Shown here: positions 49,059 through 57,939 of the stretch, piece after piece
How positions within the stretch are numbered: the stretch's first letter is position 1
Layout: every line of letters starts with the position of its first letter
Assembly: GCF_900156265.1 (NCBI RefSeq)
Contig: NZ_FTNE01000007.1
Coordinates: 110,989-174,988 of the forward strand
Source: Acidiphilium rubrum
GTDB lineage: Bacteria > Pseudomonadota > Alphaproteobacteria > Acetobacterales > Acetobacteraceae
Length of the DNA stretch: 64,000 nt
Direction: 5' to 3'
Translations under genes and position numbers: made by a program
The notes under the pieces: generated by a model
Seen by the model: the letters and a program-made list of their open reading frames with translations, nothing else
Databases searched by the model: none
Told to the model about the DNA's origin: nothing

Positions 49059-49862
49059 ATGTTTTCCGGCTTCATGATCAACACCTGGATCGCCGCCTCC
49101 ATCGTCGCGGCAACCGCGGGCCTGGTCGGATTTTTCGTGGTGGTGCGGGGGGCCTCGTTCGCCGCCCACGCGCTGCCGCTGAGCATTTTTCCCGGTGCCG
49201 CCGCCGCCGCCTGGCTCGGTATCAACGAAATCGGCGGTCTGGTCGCCTTCGCGGCTCTCGGCGTCATCGGCATCGATGCGCTGAGCCGCCGCGGCCGGCC
49301 GGAGGTGGCAACCGCGCTCACCCTGGTGATGCTGCTCGGGCTCGGCACGCTGTTCCTCAGCCGTACCACCACCTACGCGCAGGAGGTCTATGGCCTGCTG
49401 TTCGGCCAGGTGCTCGGCATCGGTGCGGCGGATATCACCCCGATCGCGCTGGTCAGCGCGGCGGCGGCCGGCGCGGTTCTGCTGCTGTTCCGCCCGCTGC
49501 TGCTCAGCGCGGTCTCGCGTGATCTCGCCCAGGCGCGCGGTGCCGCCCCCGCGCGCACCGACCTCGCCTTCCTGGTCATCCTCGCCATGGCCTCGGCGGT
49601 GGCGCTGCCGGTGGTCGGCGCGCTGCTGGTGTTCAGCCTGATGGTCGGCCCGGCGGCCGCCGCGCGCAACCTGACCGATCGCGCCGGCCTCGCCATCGCC
49701 CTCTCGGTCGCGATATCGCTGCTGACGGTCTGGGCGGCGATCGCGCTGTCCTACCTCACCAACTGGCCCGTCGGATTTTTCGTGGGCTTCTTCGGCGCGC
49801 TGGCCTACGGCCTCGGCCGCGGCGCCCTGCACCTGCGCCGCGCGCGACGGGCAATGGCGTAA
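49059..49862 (+). CDS. Metal ABC importer permease 2 (ABC-3 family)
   Basis: This 267-residue second ABC-3 permease is paralogous to the preceding one (LVGFFVVVRGASFAAHALPL, VGALLVFSLMVGPAAAARNL). The start MFSGFMINTWIAA at 49059 fits the family N-terminus, and the upstream in-frame stretch is out-of-frame coding sequence of the first permease. Many Zn/Mn importers use one homodimeric permease; here two distinct ones are encoded. It ends before a convergent terminator for rpsA. Confidence 0.87.
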   Translation: MFSGFMINTWIAASIVAATAGLVGFFVVVRGASFAAHALPLSIFPGAAAAAWLGINEIGGLVAFAALGVIGIDALSRRGRPEVATALTLVMLLGLGTLFLSRTTTYAQEVYGLLFGQVLGIGAADITPIALVSAAAAGAVLLLFRPLLLSAVSRDLAQARGAAPARTDLAFLVILAMASAVALPVVGALLVFSLMVGPAAAARNLTDRAGLAIALSVAISLLTVWAAIALSYLTNWPVGFFVGFFGALAYGLGRGALHLRRARRAMA

Positions 49863-49928
49863 CGATCAGCCCCTCCATCCGAAACGCGATCCAGCCCCGC
49901 TCCTGAGCCAAATCCGAGCGCCCCAACG

Positions 49929-49960
49929 AAAAACGCCGCCCCGAAGGACGGCGTTTCCCC
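49929..49960 (-). terminator. Rho-independent terminator of rpsA with UUCG tetraloop
   Basis: Read on the minus strand, AAACGCCGTCC-TTCG-GGGCGGCGTTT forms an 11-pair stem with one G-U pair, capped by the stable UUCG loop and followed by TTTTTCG. It lies about 20 bases past the rpsA stop and 70 bases past the convergent permease gene. The plus strand also has a short stem, so it may serve both. Confidence 0.88.
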
Positions 49961-49979
49961 AACCAAACCTGATCGAGAC

Positions 49980-51707
49980 TCAGGTCTCGCTCTGCGCCTG
50001 CTGGTTGCGGCGACGGATCGCGGCACCCAGAATATCGCCCAGCGAGGCACCCGAATCCGACGAGCCGAAATCGGCCATCGCCTGCTTGTCCTCGTCGATC
50101 TCCTTGCCCTTCACCGTCAGCTGCAACTTGCGTGCTGCGCGGTCCACGGCGGTGATCTTCGCATCGATCTTTTCGCCGACGGCGAATTTATCGGGGCGCT
50201 GATCACCCTTGTCACGGGCCAGTTCGGCGCGGCGGATGAAGCCGGTCAGCACGTCATCGACCTTCACTTCAAGCCCGTTGGTCTGCACCGCGGTGATCAC
50301 GCAGGTCACGATCATGCCTTTGTGCACGCGGTCGAGCACGCCGGCGGCGGGATCTTCCTCAAGCTGCTTCACCCCAAGGCTGATGCGCTCTTTCTCGACA
50401 TCGACATCGAGCACCTTCGCCTTGACGATATCGCCCTTGTTGAACTTGGCCATCGCCAGCTCGCCCGGCTCGTCCCACGACAAATCGGACATATGGACCA
50501 TACCGTCGATTTCCGGCGCCAGACCCACGAACAGGCCAAACTCGGTCATGTTGCGGATCTCGCCTTCGACCAGCGAGCCCACGGGATGATCGTCCATGAA
50601 CTGTTCCCACGGATTGCGCGAAACCTGCTTGAGGCCCAGCGAAATCCTGCGCTTGCCGGCATCGACATCCAGCACCATGACCTCGACTTCCTGGCTCGTC
50701 GCCACGATCTTGCCGGGGTGCGCGTTCTTCTTGGTCCAGGACATTTCCGAAACATGCACCAGGCCTTCGACTCCCGGTTCCAGCTCCACGAACGCACCGT
50801 AGTCGGTAATGTTCGTAACGCGGCCGGTAACCTTGATGCCAGGCGGATATTTGACGTCCACACCTTCCCAAGGATCGGTCTCGAGCTGCTTCATGCCCAG
50901 GCTGATGCGCTGCGTGTCCGAATTGAACCGGATCACCTGCACCCGCACCGGCTGACCGATGGTCAGCGCCTCGGCCGGATGATTGATCCGGCGCCACGCG
51001 ATATCGGTCACGTGCAGCAGACCATCGACGCCGCCGAGATCAACGAACGCACCGTAATCGGTGATGTTCTTGACCACGCCATCAAGGATCTGGCCTTCCT
51101 TCAGGCCCTGGATCAGCTCCGAACGCTGTTCGGCGCGGGTCTCTTCGAGCACCGCACGGCGCGAAACCACGATATTGCCGCGCGCCCGATCCATCTTCAG
51201 AATCTGGAACGGCTGGGACATGCCCATCAGCGGCGTGACATCGCGCACCGGCCGGATATCGACCTGGCTGCCCGGCAAAAACGCGGTCGCCCCACCGAGA
51301 CCGACGGTGAACCCACCCTTGACGCGGCCATGGATGATGCCGTTGACGCGGGTCTGTGCCTCATGCGCGCGCTCGAGCGCGGTCCACGCCTCTTCGCGGC
51401 GGGCCTTCTCGCGCGACAGCACGATCGAGCCGTCCTTGTCCTCGTAGCGCTCGATGAACAGGTCGAACACATCGCCCGGCTTGACTTCCTGGGCGCCGAA
51501 TTCCTTGAGCGGAACCCGGCCTTCGCTCTTCAGTCCGACATCGACCACAACGAATTCGTCGTCGATGCGCGAAACGCGGCCTGAGACGACCGAGCCTTCA
51601 AACCCGGTATTGCTGCCCAATGTGCTGTCGAGCAGGGCTGCGAAATCGTCAGTGCCGGTGTATTGGTCTGCGCCATGCTGGCGCGCAACAGTTGCGATTG
51701 AACCCAT
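49980..51707 (-). CDS. rpsA: 30S ribosomal protein S1
   Basis: This 575-residue ribosomal protein brings mRNA to the 30S subunit. Six S1 RNA-binding repeats are visible (GSVVSGRVSRIDDEFVVVDV at the start; GQILDGVVKNITDYGAFVDL; GIKVTGRVTNITDYGAFVEL; GSLVEGEIRNMTEFGLFVGL; GMIVTCVITAVQTNGLEVKV). The length is usual. The cmk gene often found upstream in gammaproteobacteria is not present; 51708-51963 holds no gene. It is followed by a strong terminator. Confidence 0.97.
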   Translation of the reverse strand: MGSIATVARQHGADQYTGTDDFAALLDSTLGSNTGFEGSVVSGRVSRIDDEFVVVDVGLKSEGRVPLKEFGAQEVKPGDVFDLFIERYEDKDGSIVLSREKARREEAWTALERAHEAQTRVNGIIHGRVKGGFTVGLGGATAFLPGSQVDIRPVRDVTPLMGMSQPFQILKMDRARGNIVVSRRAVLEETRAEQRSELIQGLKEGQILDGVVKNITDYGAFVDLGGVDGLLHVTDIAWRRINHPAEALTIGQPVRVQVIRFNSDTQRISLGMKQLETDPWEGVDVKYPPGIKVTGRVTNITDYGAFVELEPGVEGLVHVSEMSWTKKNAHPGKIVATSQEVEVMVLDVDAGKRRISLGLKQVSRNPWEQFMDDHPVGSLVEGEIRNMTEFGLFVGLAPEIDGMVHMSDLSWDEPGELAMAKFNKGDIVKAKVLDVDVEKERISLGVKQLEEDPAAGVLDRVHKGMIVTCVITAVQTNGLEVKVDDVLTGFIRRAELARDKGDQRPDKFAVGEKIDAKITAVDRAARKLQLTVKGKEIDEDKQAMADFGSSDSGASLGDILGAAIRRRNQQAQSET

Positions 51708-51963
51708 GAAGTCGCTTGAATCCTTGAAACAAGACCGCGTGCGCGGCCAGTTTGGTATGCGGGCGATCGAGCCTCGACTGCCCGACGATGCCGGGCGGAT
51801 TGAAAAAACATCCCCGAACAGGAATGAGCCGCGAACACAATACCCGCAGCCGCCCTAGCAATTACGCATTTTCGCCCCCCTGCGCAAGCGCCACACAGCC
51901 GAACTTCGCAAAAAACCCTGATAATCCGGGCATTCAACGCCCATATACACCACAGCCCCAGCC

Positions 51964-54030
51964 TCAGTCGGCCCGGCCATCCGCCGCCAGCGCCGCGCGC
52001 AACCGAAAGCCGCACCGCGCGAGATGCGCCCGCGCCGCATCCGCCCCCAGCCCGAACCGCAACGCGATGATCGCGATGCTCACCTCATGGCCGCAATCCG
52101 CCAGCGCCCGCTCCGCCGCCGCACGCTCGCACGGCGCAATCGCCGCGACGATGCGCGCCGCCCGCAACCGCAGCTTCGCGTTGCTCGGCTTCAGATCGAC
52201 CATATAGGGCCCGAACACCTTGCCCAGCCGGATCATCACCGTGCTCGACAGGCAATTCAGCGCAATCTTCTGCGTCGTCCCCGCCGACAACCGGGTCGAT
52301 CCCGCGATCACCTCCGCCCCGGTCGCGATCACCACCGCAATCCCCGCCGCCGCCGCGATCGGCCCGGCGCTGTTGGTGATGCTGCCGGTCAGCGCCCCGG
52401 CCCGCCCGGCCGCCTCGATCGCCGCCAGCGTGAACGGCGTCGCCCCCGAAGCCGCGATGCCGACCAGCGCATCCCCCGGCCCGATCGCATGATCCGCCAG
52501 CAGCCCCGCCACGGCCGCCGCATCATCCTCGGCCCCCTCGACCGCGCCGCTCACCGCCGCCGCGCCACCCGCGATCAACGGAATGATCACCCCCGGCGGC
52601 AGCGAAAACGTCGGCCCGCATTCCACCGCATCCAGCACCGCCAGCCGGCCCGAGGTGCCGGCCCCGGCGTAGAACAGCCGCCCGCCCGCCGCCAGACGTG
52701 CCGCAACCGCATCGGCAAGCCGGGCGAGGGCAGGGGCGGCACGCCGCAACGCCGCCTGCGCCACCACCTCCTGCGCCAGCAGCGTCGCGATGATCGCCTC
52801 GCTCGTCCGCATATCCAGATCATCGAGGTCGGTCCGCACCGCCTCGGTCAGCGGCAGCGTCGCCGCGCGCCGCCCCGATGGCACGACGGGCTTGATCGCA
52901 ACCCCCGCGATCCAGCAATTGCGCACCTGAAACGCATCGTCGAACCACACCAAATCCGCCCGCAGCCCCGCCGCCAGCCGCCCCCGGTCGGTCAGGCCCA
53001 GCGCGCGGGCCGGCGCCGCGGTCGCGGCTTCCAGCGCCGCCGCCGGCGCAATCCCCGCCGCAATCAACCGCCGCACCCCTTCATCGAGCGCGATCACCGC
53101 CCCGGTCAGCGTGCCATCCGGCCGCCGCGCCGCGCCATCGCGCACCATCGCTGACCCGCCACCGAAATCCGCCGCATACCCCTCCGGCATCCCGGCCAGG
53201 CTCACCGCATCCGTCACCGCCACCGCCCGCCGCCCCGCCGCGGCAAACCCCAGCCGCAGACTCAGCCCATCGGCATGCACCGCATCCGCAATGAAACACG
53301 GCGCGATCCGCGCGTCCGCCAGCGCCACCCCGACCACCCCGGGATCACGATGATGAAACGGCCGCATCGCGGTGAACACATGCGTCGCCAGCCGCGCCCC
53401 CGCATCGATCGCGCGGGTCGCACACGCCGCATCCGCATCGGTATGACCGAGCGACACGACAATGCCCGCCGCCACCAGCCGCCCGATCGCCGCCATCGCC
53501 CCGGGCAGTTCCGGCGCCAGCGTCACCATCCGCAGCACCCGGCGCATCGCGTCATCACCCAGCAACGCATCGAGCGCCGCCGCATCCGGCACCCTCAACC
53601 AATCCGCCCGATGCGCCCCGCGCCGCCCCGGCGCCAGAAACGGCCCCTCCAGATGCAACCCCAGCATCGCGGCACCCGGCCCGGCGGCCGCCTGCGCCTG
53701 CATCGCCGCATCGATCCGCCCCGCCGCCGCCTGCAAGTCACCGATCGGCGCGGTAATCACCGTCGGCAGAAAACTGCTCACCCCGCACTCTGCCAGATGC
53801 CGGCACAGAGTTTCAAAATCCACCGTCCCAGCCGTCGCGCAATCGATGCCGAACGCGCCGTTATTGTGCAGATCGATCAGCCCCGGCGCCAACACCCCAT
53901 CCGCCAGCACCACATCGGCATCATCCGGCGCATCATCGAGCACGCGCACGATCCGCCCATCCTCGATCACCAAGCTGGCCGGACCGATGATCTCACCATC
54001 GATCAGCAGACGCCGTGCTGCGATGATCAT
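51964..54030 (-). CDS. Fusion of N-acetylglucosamine-6-P deacetylase (NagA) and MurNAc-6-P etherase (MurQ)
   Basis: This one 688-residue frame joins two amino-sugar enzymes. Residues 1 to about 385 are NagA: PGLIDLHNNG, metal-binding HLEGPFLAPG, SLGHTDADAA, THVFTAMRPFHHRDPG and the catalytic Asp in VTDAVSLAGMPEG. Residues about 388-688 are a complete MurQ SIS-fold: TSEAIIATLLAQE, YAGAGTSGRLAVLDAVECGP with the conserved Glu, GIAASGATPFTLAA, and LNCLSSTVMIRLGKV. No stop or frameshift lies at the joint. MurQ cleaves the lactyl ether of MurNAc-6-P to GlcNAc-6-P, which NagA deacetylates to GlcN-6-P, so consecutive steps of peptidoglycan recycling are in one chain. It begins 4 bases after the HIT gene. 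Confidence 0.9.
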   Translation of the reverse strand: MIIAARRLLIDGEIIGPASLVIEDGRIVRVLDDAPDDADVVLADGVLAPGLIDLHNNGAFGIDCATAGTVDFETLCRHLAECGVSSFLPTVITAPIGDLQAAAGRIDAAMQAQAAAGPGAAMLGLHLEGPFLAPGRRGAHRADWLRVPDAAALDALLGDDAMRRVLRMVTLAPELPGAMAAIGRLVAAGIVVSLGHTDADAACATRAIDAGARLATHVFTAMRPFHHRDPGVVGVALADARIAPCFIADAVHADGLSLRLGFAAAGRRAVAVTDAVSLAGMPEGYAADFGGGSAMVRDGAARRPDGTLTGAVIALDEGVRRLIAAGIAPAAALEAATAAPARALGLTDRGRLAAGLRADLVWFDDAFQVRNCWIAGVAIKPVVPSGRRAATLPLTEAVRTDLDDLDMRTSEAIIATLLAQEVVAQAALRRAAPALARLADAVAARLAAGGRLFYAGAGTSGRLAVLDAVECGPTFSLPPGVIIPLIAGGAAAVSGAVEGAEDDAAAVAGLLADHAIGPGDALVGIAASGATPFTLAAIEAAGRAGALTGSITNSAGPIAAAAGIAVVIATGAEVIAGSTRLSAGTTQKIALNCLSSTVMIRLGKVFGPYMVDLKPSNAKLRLRAARIVAAIAPCERAAAERALADCGHEVSIAIIALRFGLGADAARAHLARCGFRLRAALAADGRAD

Positions 54031-54034
54031 CGGC

Positions 54035-54499
54035 TCAACTCACCAGCATCGGCCCCAGCGGGCGGCCCGCGAAAATATGAACATGCAGATGCGGCACTTC
54101 CTGATGGCTGTCCGGCCCCATATTCGCCAGCAGCCGATAGCCGCTCTCCTCGAACCCCAGCAGCCGCGCCACATGCCCCACCGCGCGCACGAACCCGGTG
54201 ATCTCCGCATCCGAAGCGCTCGCCGCGAAATCGGCGAACGCGACATACCGCCCCTTCGGAATCACCAGCACATGATGCGGCGCCTGCGGGTTGATGTCGT
54301 GAAACGCCAACGCAAATTCATCCTCGAACACTGTGCGGCACGGGATCTCCCCGCGCAAAATCTTCGCGAACACGTTCTGATCATCATACGGCGGCGTGCC
54401 GCTCACGCCCGGCTTCATGGTCCCTGGTTTCTCGTTCCCCGGCGTCTCGTTCCCCGGCGTCTCGTTCCCCGGCGTCTCGTTCCCCGGCGTCTCGTTCAT
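54035..54499 (-). CDS. HIT-family nucleotide hydrolase with Asn-Glu-Thr-Pro-Gly repeats
   Basis: This 154-residue HIT (histidine triad) protein has its catalytic triad HLHVHIF near the C-terminus, and [35 protein letters not shown] and [10 protein letters not shown] match HinT-type purine phosphoramidases. An ATG at 54499 overlaps the hisE stop (ATGA) and has a GAGG ribosome site, so the first 28 residues, which contain NETPG repeated four times, are probably translated. A shorter start at 54418 (127 residues) would give a typical HinT length. The gene is followed 4 bases later by nagA-murQ. Confidence 0.88.
   Translation of the reverse strand: MNETPGNETPGNETPGNETPGNEKPGTMKPGVSGTPPYDDQNVFAKILRGEIPCRTVFEDEFALAFHDINPQAPHHVLVIPKGRYVAFADFAASASDAEITGFVRAVGHVARLLGFEESGYRLLANMGPDSHQEVPHLHVHIFAGRPLGPMLVS
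54431..54490. repeat. 15-base tandem repeat in the HIT gene's 5' end
   Basis: Four identical tandem copies of CTCGTTCCCCGGCGT (plus strand) are flanked by partial copies on both sides. In the coding direction each copy encodes one Asn-Glu-Thr-Pro-Gly. The unit is a multiple of three, so copy-number changes keep the frame. Confidence 0.93.
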
Positions 54500-55080
54500 G
54501 GTATTTTCCTCGTCTCCGCAATCGACAGCATCACCGGCCGCGCCGATTTCTCGGCAATCCCGGAAATCCCCTCGCGCCGCTTCAACTCGCTCCACACATC
54601 CTCCGGCCGCAGCCCGACGGCGACCCACATCACCAGCAAATGATAGAGCACATCGGCACTTTCCGCGATCAGCGCCTCATGGTTGCCCGCCACCGCCTCG
54701 ATCAGACATTCGACCGATTCCTCGCCGAATTTCTGCGCCACCTTGTTCACCCCGCGCGAGAGCAACCGCGCCGAATGGCTGATCAGCGGATCGGCATTCT
54801 TCCGCGCGATAATGGTCGACCACAGCCGGTCCATCACCCGCGCATCCGGCGCATCCGGGTCGAGCGGCGGCACCGGCGCAAACCGTGGCGCCGCCTTCAC
54901 CTTACCGCCCGCCTTGGCCTTCAGCGACTTCGCGTTCGACGCCTTCGCCTTGGCGGATTTCGCTTTCACGGCCTTGGCCTTTGCGATTTTCACCGTCTCG
55001 GCCTTGGTCTTGCCGGTCTTCATCTTCGCCGGCGCCGCCTCGGGCGGGATCGTCGCAGTCTTGGTCGGTTTCTTGGGCAT
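54496..55080 (-). CDS. hisE: Phosphoribosyl-ATP pyrophosphatase with Lys/Ala-rich tail
   Basis: HisE hydrolyses phosphoribosyl-ATP to phosphoribosyl-AMP, the second step of histidine synthesis. The enzyme domain (about residues 80-194) shows [40 protein letters not shown] and [18 protein letters not shown], with the MazG-like EE-to-D metal site. Residues 1-75 are a Lys/Ala-rich low-complexity extension ([20 protein letters not shown]) resembling histone H1 tails, which ordinary HisE proteins (about 105 residues) lack. It starts 13 bases after hisF on the same transcript and overlaps the HIT gene. Confidence 0.92.
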   Translation of the reverse strand: MPKKPTKTATIPPEAAPAKMKTGKTKAETVKIAKAKAVKAKSAKAKASNAKSLKAKAGGKVKAAPRFAPVPPLDPDAPDARVMDRLWSTIIARKNADPLISHSARLLSRGVNKVAQKFGEESVECLIEAVAGNHEALIAESADVLYHLLVMWVAVGLRPEDVWSELKRREGISGIAEKSARPVMLSIAETRKIP

Positions 55081-55093
55081 GCAATCCTCTAGG

Positions 55094-55858
55094 TTATGAC
55101 GCGGTCAGCCGCACCGGCAGGCCCGCGCGGTGCAGACTCGCCTTGACCTCCGAAATCGTGAACTGACCGAAATGAAACACGCTGGCCGCCAGCAGCCCGG
55201 TCGCCCCGGCCCGCGCGCCCTCGGCAAAATGATCGAGCGTGCCAACCCCGCCCGACGCAACAATCGGAATCGTCACGGCCCGCGCCACTGCCTGCAACAA
55301 CGCAATATCAAACCCGCTGCCGGTCCCATCCCGGTCCATCGAGGTCAGCAGAATCTCGCCCGCCCCGCGCGCCTGCATCTCGCCGCACCACGCCACCGCG
55401 TCGATCCCGGTCGGCTGGCGCCCGCCATGGGTGAAAATCTCCCACCCGCCGCCGGCCACCGCCCGCGCATCCACCGCCACCACCACGCATTGGCTGCCGA
55501 ATTTCCGCGCCGCCTCGTTGATGAACTCAGGCCGCGCAATCGCCGCCGAATTGATGCTGCATTTATCCGCCCCCGCCAGCAGCAACCGCCGCATATCCTC
55601 GGTGCTCCTGATCCCGCCGCCCACCGTCAGCGGCAGAAACACCCGCGCCGCGGTGCGCGACACCACATCGATGATCGTGTCCCGGTTCTCATGACTCGCC
55701 GTGATATCCAGAAACGTCAGCTCATCCGCCCCCGCCGCGTCATACACCAGCGCCTGCTCGACCGGATCACCCGCATCGCGCAACGAAACGAAATTCACAC
55801 CCTTGACGACCCGCCCGTCCTTCACATCGAGGCACGGGATCACCCGCAGCTTCAGCAC
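55094..55858 (-). CDS. hisF: Imidazole glycerol phosphate synthase, cyclase subunit
   Basis: This 254-residue (beta/alpha)8 barrel, with HisH, converts PRFAR plus ammonia to imidazole-glycerol phosphate and [25 protein letters not shown] carries the catalytic Asp11, and [11 protein letters not shown] and [14 protein letters not shown] carry the second catalytic Asp. It starts with GTG at 55858, overlapping the hisA stop by seven bases. Confidence 0.97.
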   Translation of the reverse strand: MLKLRVIPCLDVKDGRVVKGVNFVSLRDAGDPVEQALVYDAAGADELTFLDITASHENRDTIIDVVSRTAARVFLPLTVGGGIRSTEDMRRLLLAGADKCSINSAAIARPEFINEAARKFGSQCVVVAVDARAVAGGGWEIFTHGGRQPTGIDAVAWCGEMQARGAGEILLTSMDRDGTGSGFDIALLQAVARAVTIPIVASGGVGTLDHFAEGARAGATGLLAASVFHFGQFTISEVKASLHRAGLPVRLTAS

Positions 55859-56607
55859 GCGACCCCCTCCGCCAAAGCCGCCTCCGCCAAAGCCGCCGCC
55901 GGGTCGAGACTGCCATCATACAGCGCCCGCCCGATGATCGTGCCCATAATATTGCGCGTCCGCCCCGCCGCCGCGCGCAGTGCCACGATGTCGCCAATCC
56001 CCGCAACCCCGCCCGACGCAATCACCGGAATCGCAACCGATCGCGCCAGCGCCTCGGTCGCTTCCAGATTCAACCCCGCCAGCATCCCATCGCGCGCGAT
56101 ATCGGTGTGAATGATCGCGGCAATCCCCGCATCCTCCAGCCGCCGCGCCATGTCGGTTGCCGCCAGCGTCGAAACCTCGGCCCAGCCCTCGGTCGCCACC
56201 ATCCCCTCCGCCGCATCGATCCCGACCACGATCCGCCCGGGAAACGCCGCCCCCGCCGCGCGCACCAGCGCCGGATTCTTCACCGCAGCACTGCCCAGAA
56301 TCACCCGCGAAATCCCCAGCGCCAGCCACGCCTCGATCCCCGCCATATCCCGGATCCCGCCGCCCAGCTGCACCGGCATGCTCACCGCGGCCAGAATCGC
56401 GCGCACCGCCCCGGCATTCACCGGCTTGCCGGCAAACGCGCCGTTCAGATCGACCACATGCAACGCGGTAAACCCCTGCGCCTCAAACCGCCGCGCCTGC
56501 GCCGCCGGATCATCGGCATACACCGTCGCCTGGTCCATCGCGCCGCGCTTGAGGCGGACGCAGGCGCCGTCTTTCAGGTCGATCGCCGGATATAAGGTTA
56601 GGGGCAT
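55852..56607 (-). CDS. hisA: ProFAR isomerase
   Basis: This 251-residue (beta/alpha)8 isomerase converts ProFAR to [23 protein letters not shown] contains the N-terminal catalytic Asp, [16 protein letters not shown] is the phosphate loop, and [12 protein letters not shown] contains the second catalytic Asp. It is the first gene after an AT-hairpin element that separates it from the upstream GNAT and hisH genes, although in relatives these are usually contiguous. Confidence 0.97.
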   Translation of the reverse strand: MPLTLYPAIDLKDGACVRLKRGAMDQATVYADDPAAQARRFEAQGFTALHVVDLNGAFAGKPVNAGAVRAILAAVSMPVQLGGGIRDMAGIEAWLALGISRVILGSAAVKNPALVRAAGAAFPGRIVVGIDAAEGMVATEGWAEVSTLAATDMARRLEDAGIAAIIHTDIARDGMLAGLNLEATEALARSVAIPVIASGGVAGIGDIVALRAAAGRTRNIMGTIIGRALYDGSLDPAAALAEAALAEGVAC

Positions 56608-56609
56608 CA

Positions 56610-56738
56610 GAAGTGTTCTTTTTTGTAAAAAAGAACCAAAAAACTTTTATTAGTTTGGCCCATACCCGTTTCGACGCCCATACCCCAGCGAAAAAAAGTT
56701 TTTTGCTTCTTTTTTACAAAAAAGAAGCCTTCTTCTTC
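56610..56738. repeat. AT-hairpin element, copy 5 (inside the his cluster)
   Basis: The left arm GTTCTTTTTTG-TAA-AAAAGAAC and CAAAAAACTTTTATTAG starts three bases from the hisA start codon. The centre is GGCCCATACCC...GCCCATACCCCAGCG. The right arm AAAAAAAGTTTTTTGCTTC-TTTTTTAC-AAAAAAGAAG ends before the GNAT stop at 56747. Both flanking genes are on the minus strand. The element replaces the expected short spacer. Confidence 0.87.
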
Positions 56739-56746
56739 TCGTCTCA

Positions 56747-57304
56747 TCAATGCCCCTGCAACAATTTATAATAAAAATGCCCCGCCACAGTCCGCCCCTC
56801 CGCCCGCGCATACGCCGGATGCGTCCCCCAACGCAGAAACCCCGCCCCCTCATACAGCGCGATCGCCGCGTCCTGGGTATCGCGCACATCGAGGTTCAAC
56901 ACCTGATACCCCAGCGCCCGCGCCCGATCCTCGACCCGCCGCAAAATCAACCGCGCCAGCCCATGCCCGCGCGCATAGGGGGCCACGAAATTCAGCGCGA
57001 TCGTTGCACCAAACGCCTGCGCCTCATTGTTGCGCGGCGGCCGCACCAACTGTGCTGCGCCATAAATCGTGCCGTCCATCCGCCCCACGAACAGCTCGCG
57101 CTCGGGCACCATCACCACGCCGCGAAAATACTGCTCCAGCGCCGCCCGCCCCGGCGGCTTGATCCAGCCGAACCCGCCGCCATCGATGATCGCCGCATCC
57201 GCCGCCTCGCACAGCGCCTGCATGTCGTCATCGCCGATCACCGCCAGCCGATCGACCGCCAGCGTCTCCGGCGGCGGCATGTCACGGATCGGTGCGGTCG
57301 TCAT
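56747..57304 (-). CDS. GNAT-family N-acetyltransferase
   Basis: This 185-residue acetyl-CoA-dependent acyltransferase fold shows motif A around APYARGHGLARLILRRVED, then GYQVLNLDVRDTQDAAIALY and GFLRWGTHPAY. It starts at 57304, its ATG overlapping the hisH stop (ATGA), so it is co-translated with the histidine genes. The substrate is unknown; its position suggests either a histidine-pathway side role or a passenger of the operon. Confidence 0.88.
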   Translation of the reverse strand: MTTAPIRDMPPPETLAVDRLAVIGDDDMQALCEAADAAIIDGGGFGWIKPPGRAALEQYFRGVVMVPERELFVGRMDGTIYGAAQLVRPPRNNEAQAFGATIALNFVAPYARGHGLARLILRRVEDRARALGYQVLNLDVRDTQDAAIALYEGAGFLRWGTHPAYARAEGRTVAGHFYYKLLQGH

Positions 57305-57939
57305 TGCGGACTCCACCGCAGAAAATTGCCCAGGATCGTCAACCCGACCGCCTGGCTCTTCTCGACATGAAATTGCGTCCCCGCCCGGTTGCCGTGCGCC
57401 ACCATGGCGACCACCCTCCCGCCATAATCGGTCGTCGCAATCACCGGCGCCGGCTCATCGGTGATCAGCGCATAGGAATGCACGAAATACGCATGATCGC
57501 CGGTCTTCAACCCCTCCAGCAACGGATGCGCCCCCGGCGTGAACACCAGCTCGTTCCACCCCATATGCGGCAGCCGCAACCCGTTCGCGGCAATCGGCGC
57601 GATATCGCCGGCAATCCAGCCAAACCCCGGCGTCGTGCCATGCTCCAACCCGCGCGCCGCCATCAACTGCATACCAACGCAAATGCCCAGAAACGGCGCC
57701 CCTGCATCCACGCGCCGATGCATCGCCGCCGCCAACCCCGGCCGCGCCGCCAATCCATCCGCACAATCGGCAAACGCACCCTGGCCCGGCAGCACGATCC
57801 GATCGGCCTGCCCGACCACGTCCGGATCATCGGTGATCGTCACAACCGCATCGATCCCGCACCGCGCCGCCGCAAGCTCCAGCCCGCGCGCCGCCGAAGC
57901 CAGATTGCCGCTGCCGTAGTCGATCACCGCGATCCTCAA
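57301..57939 (-). CDS. hisH: Imidazole glycerol phosphate synthase, glutaminase subunit
   Basis: This 212-residue class I glutamine amidotransferase supplies ammonia to HisF. RIAVIDYGSGNLASA starts the fold; the nucleophile Cys lies in FLGICVGMQL and the His/Glu pair near FHVEKSQAVG. It begins with TTG at 57939, overlapping the hisB stop by four bases. Confidence 0.96.
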   Translation of the reverse strand: MRIAVIDYGSGNLASAARGLELAAARCGIDAVVTITDDPDVVGQADRIVLPGQGAFADCADGLAARPGLAAAMHRRVDAGAPFLGICVGMQLMAARGLEHGTTPGFGWIAGDIAPIAANGLRLPHMGWNELVFTPGAHPLLEGLKTGDHAYFVHSYALITDEPAPVIATTDYGGRVVAMVAHGNRAGTQFHVEKSQAVGLTILGNFLRWSPQ

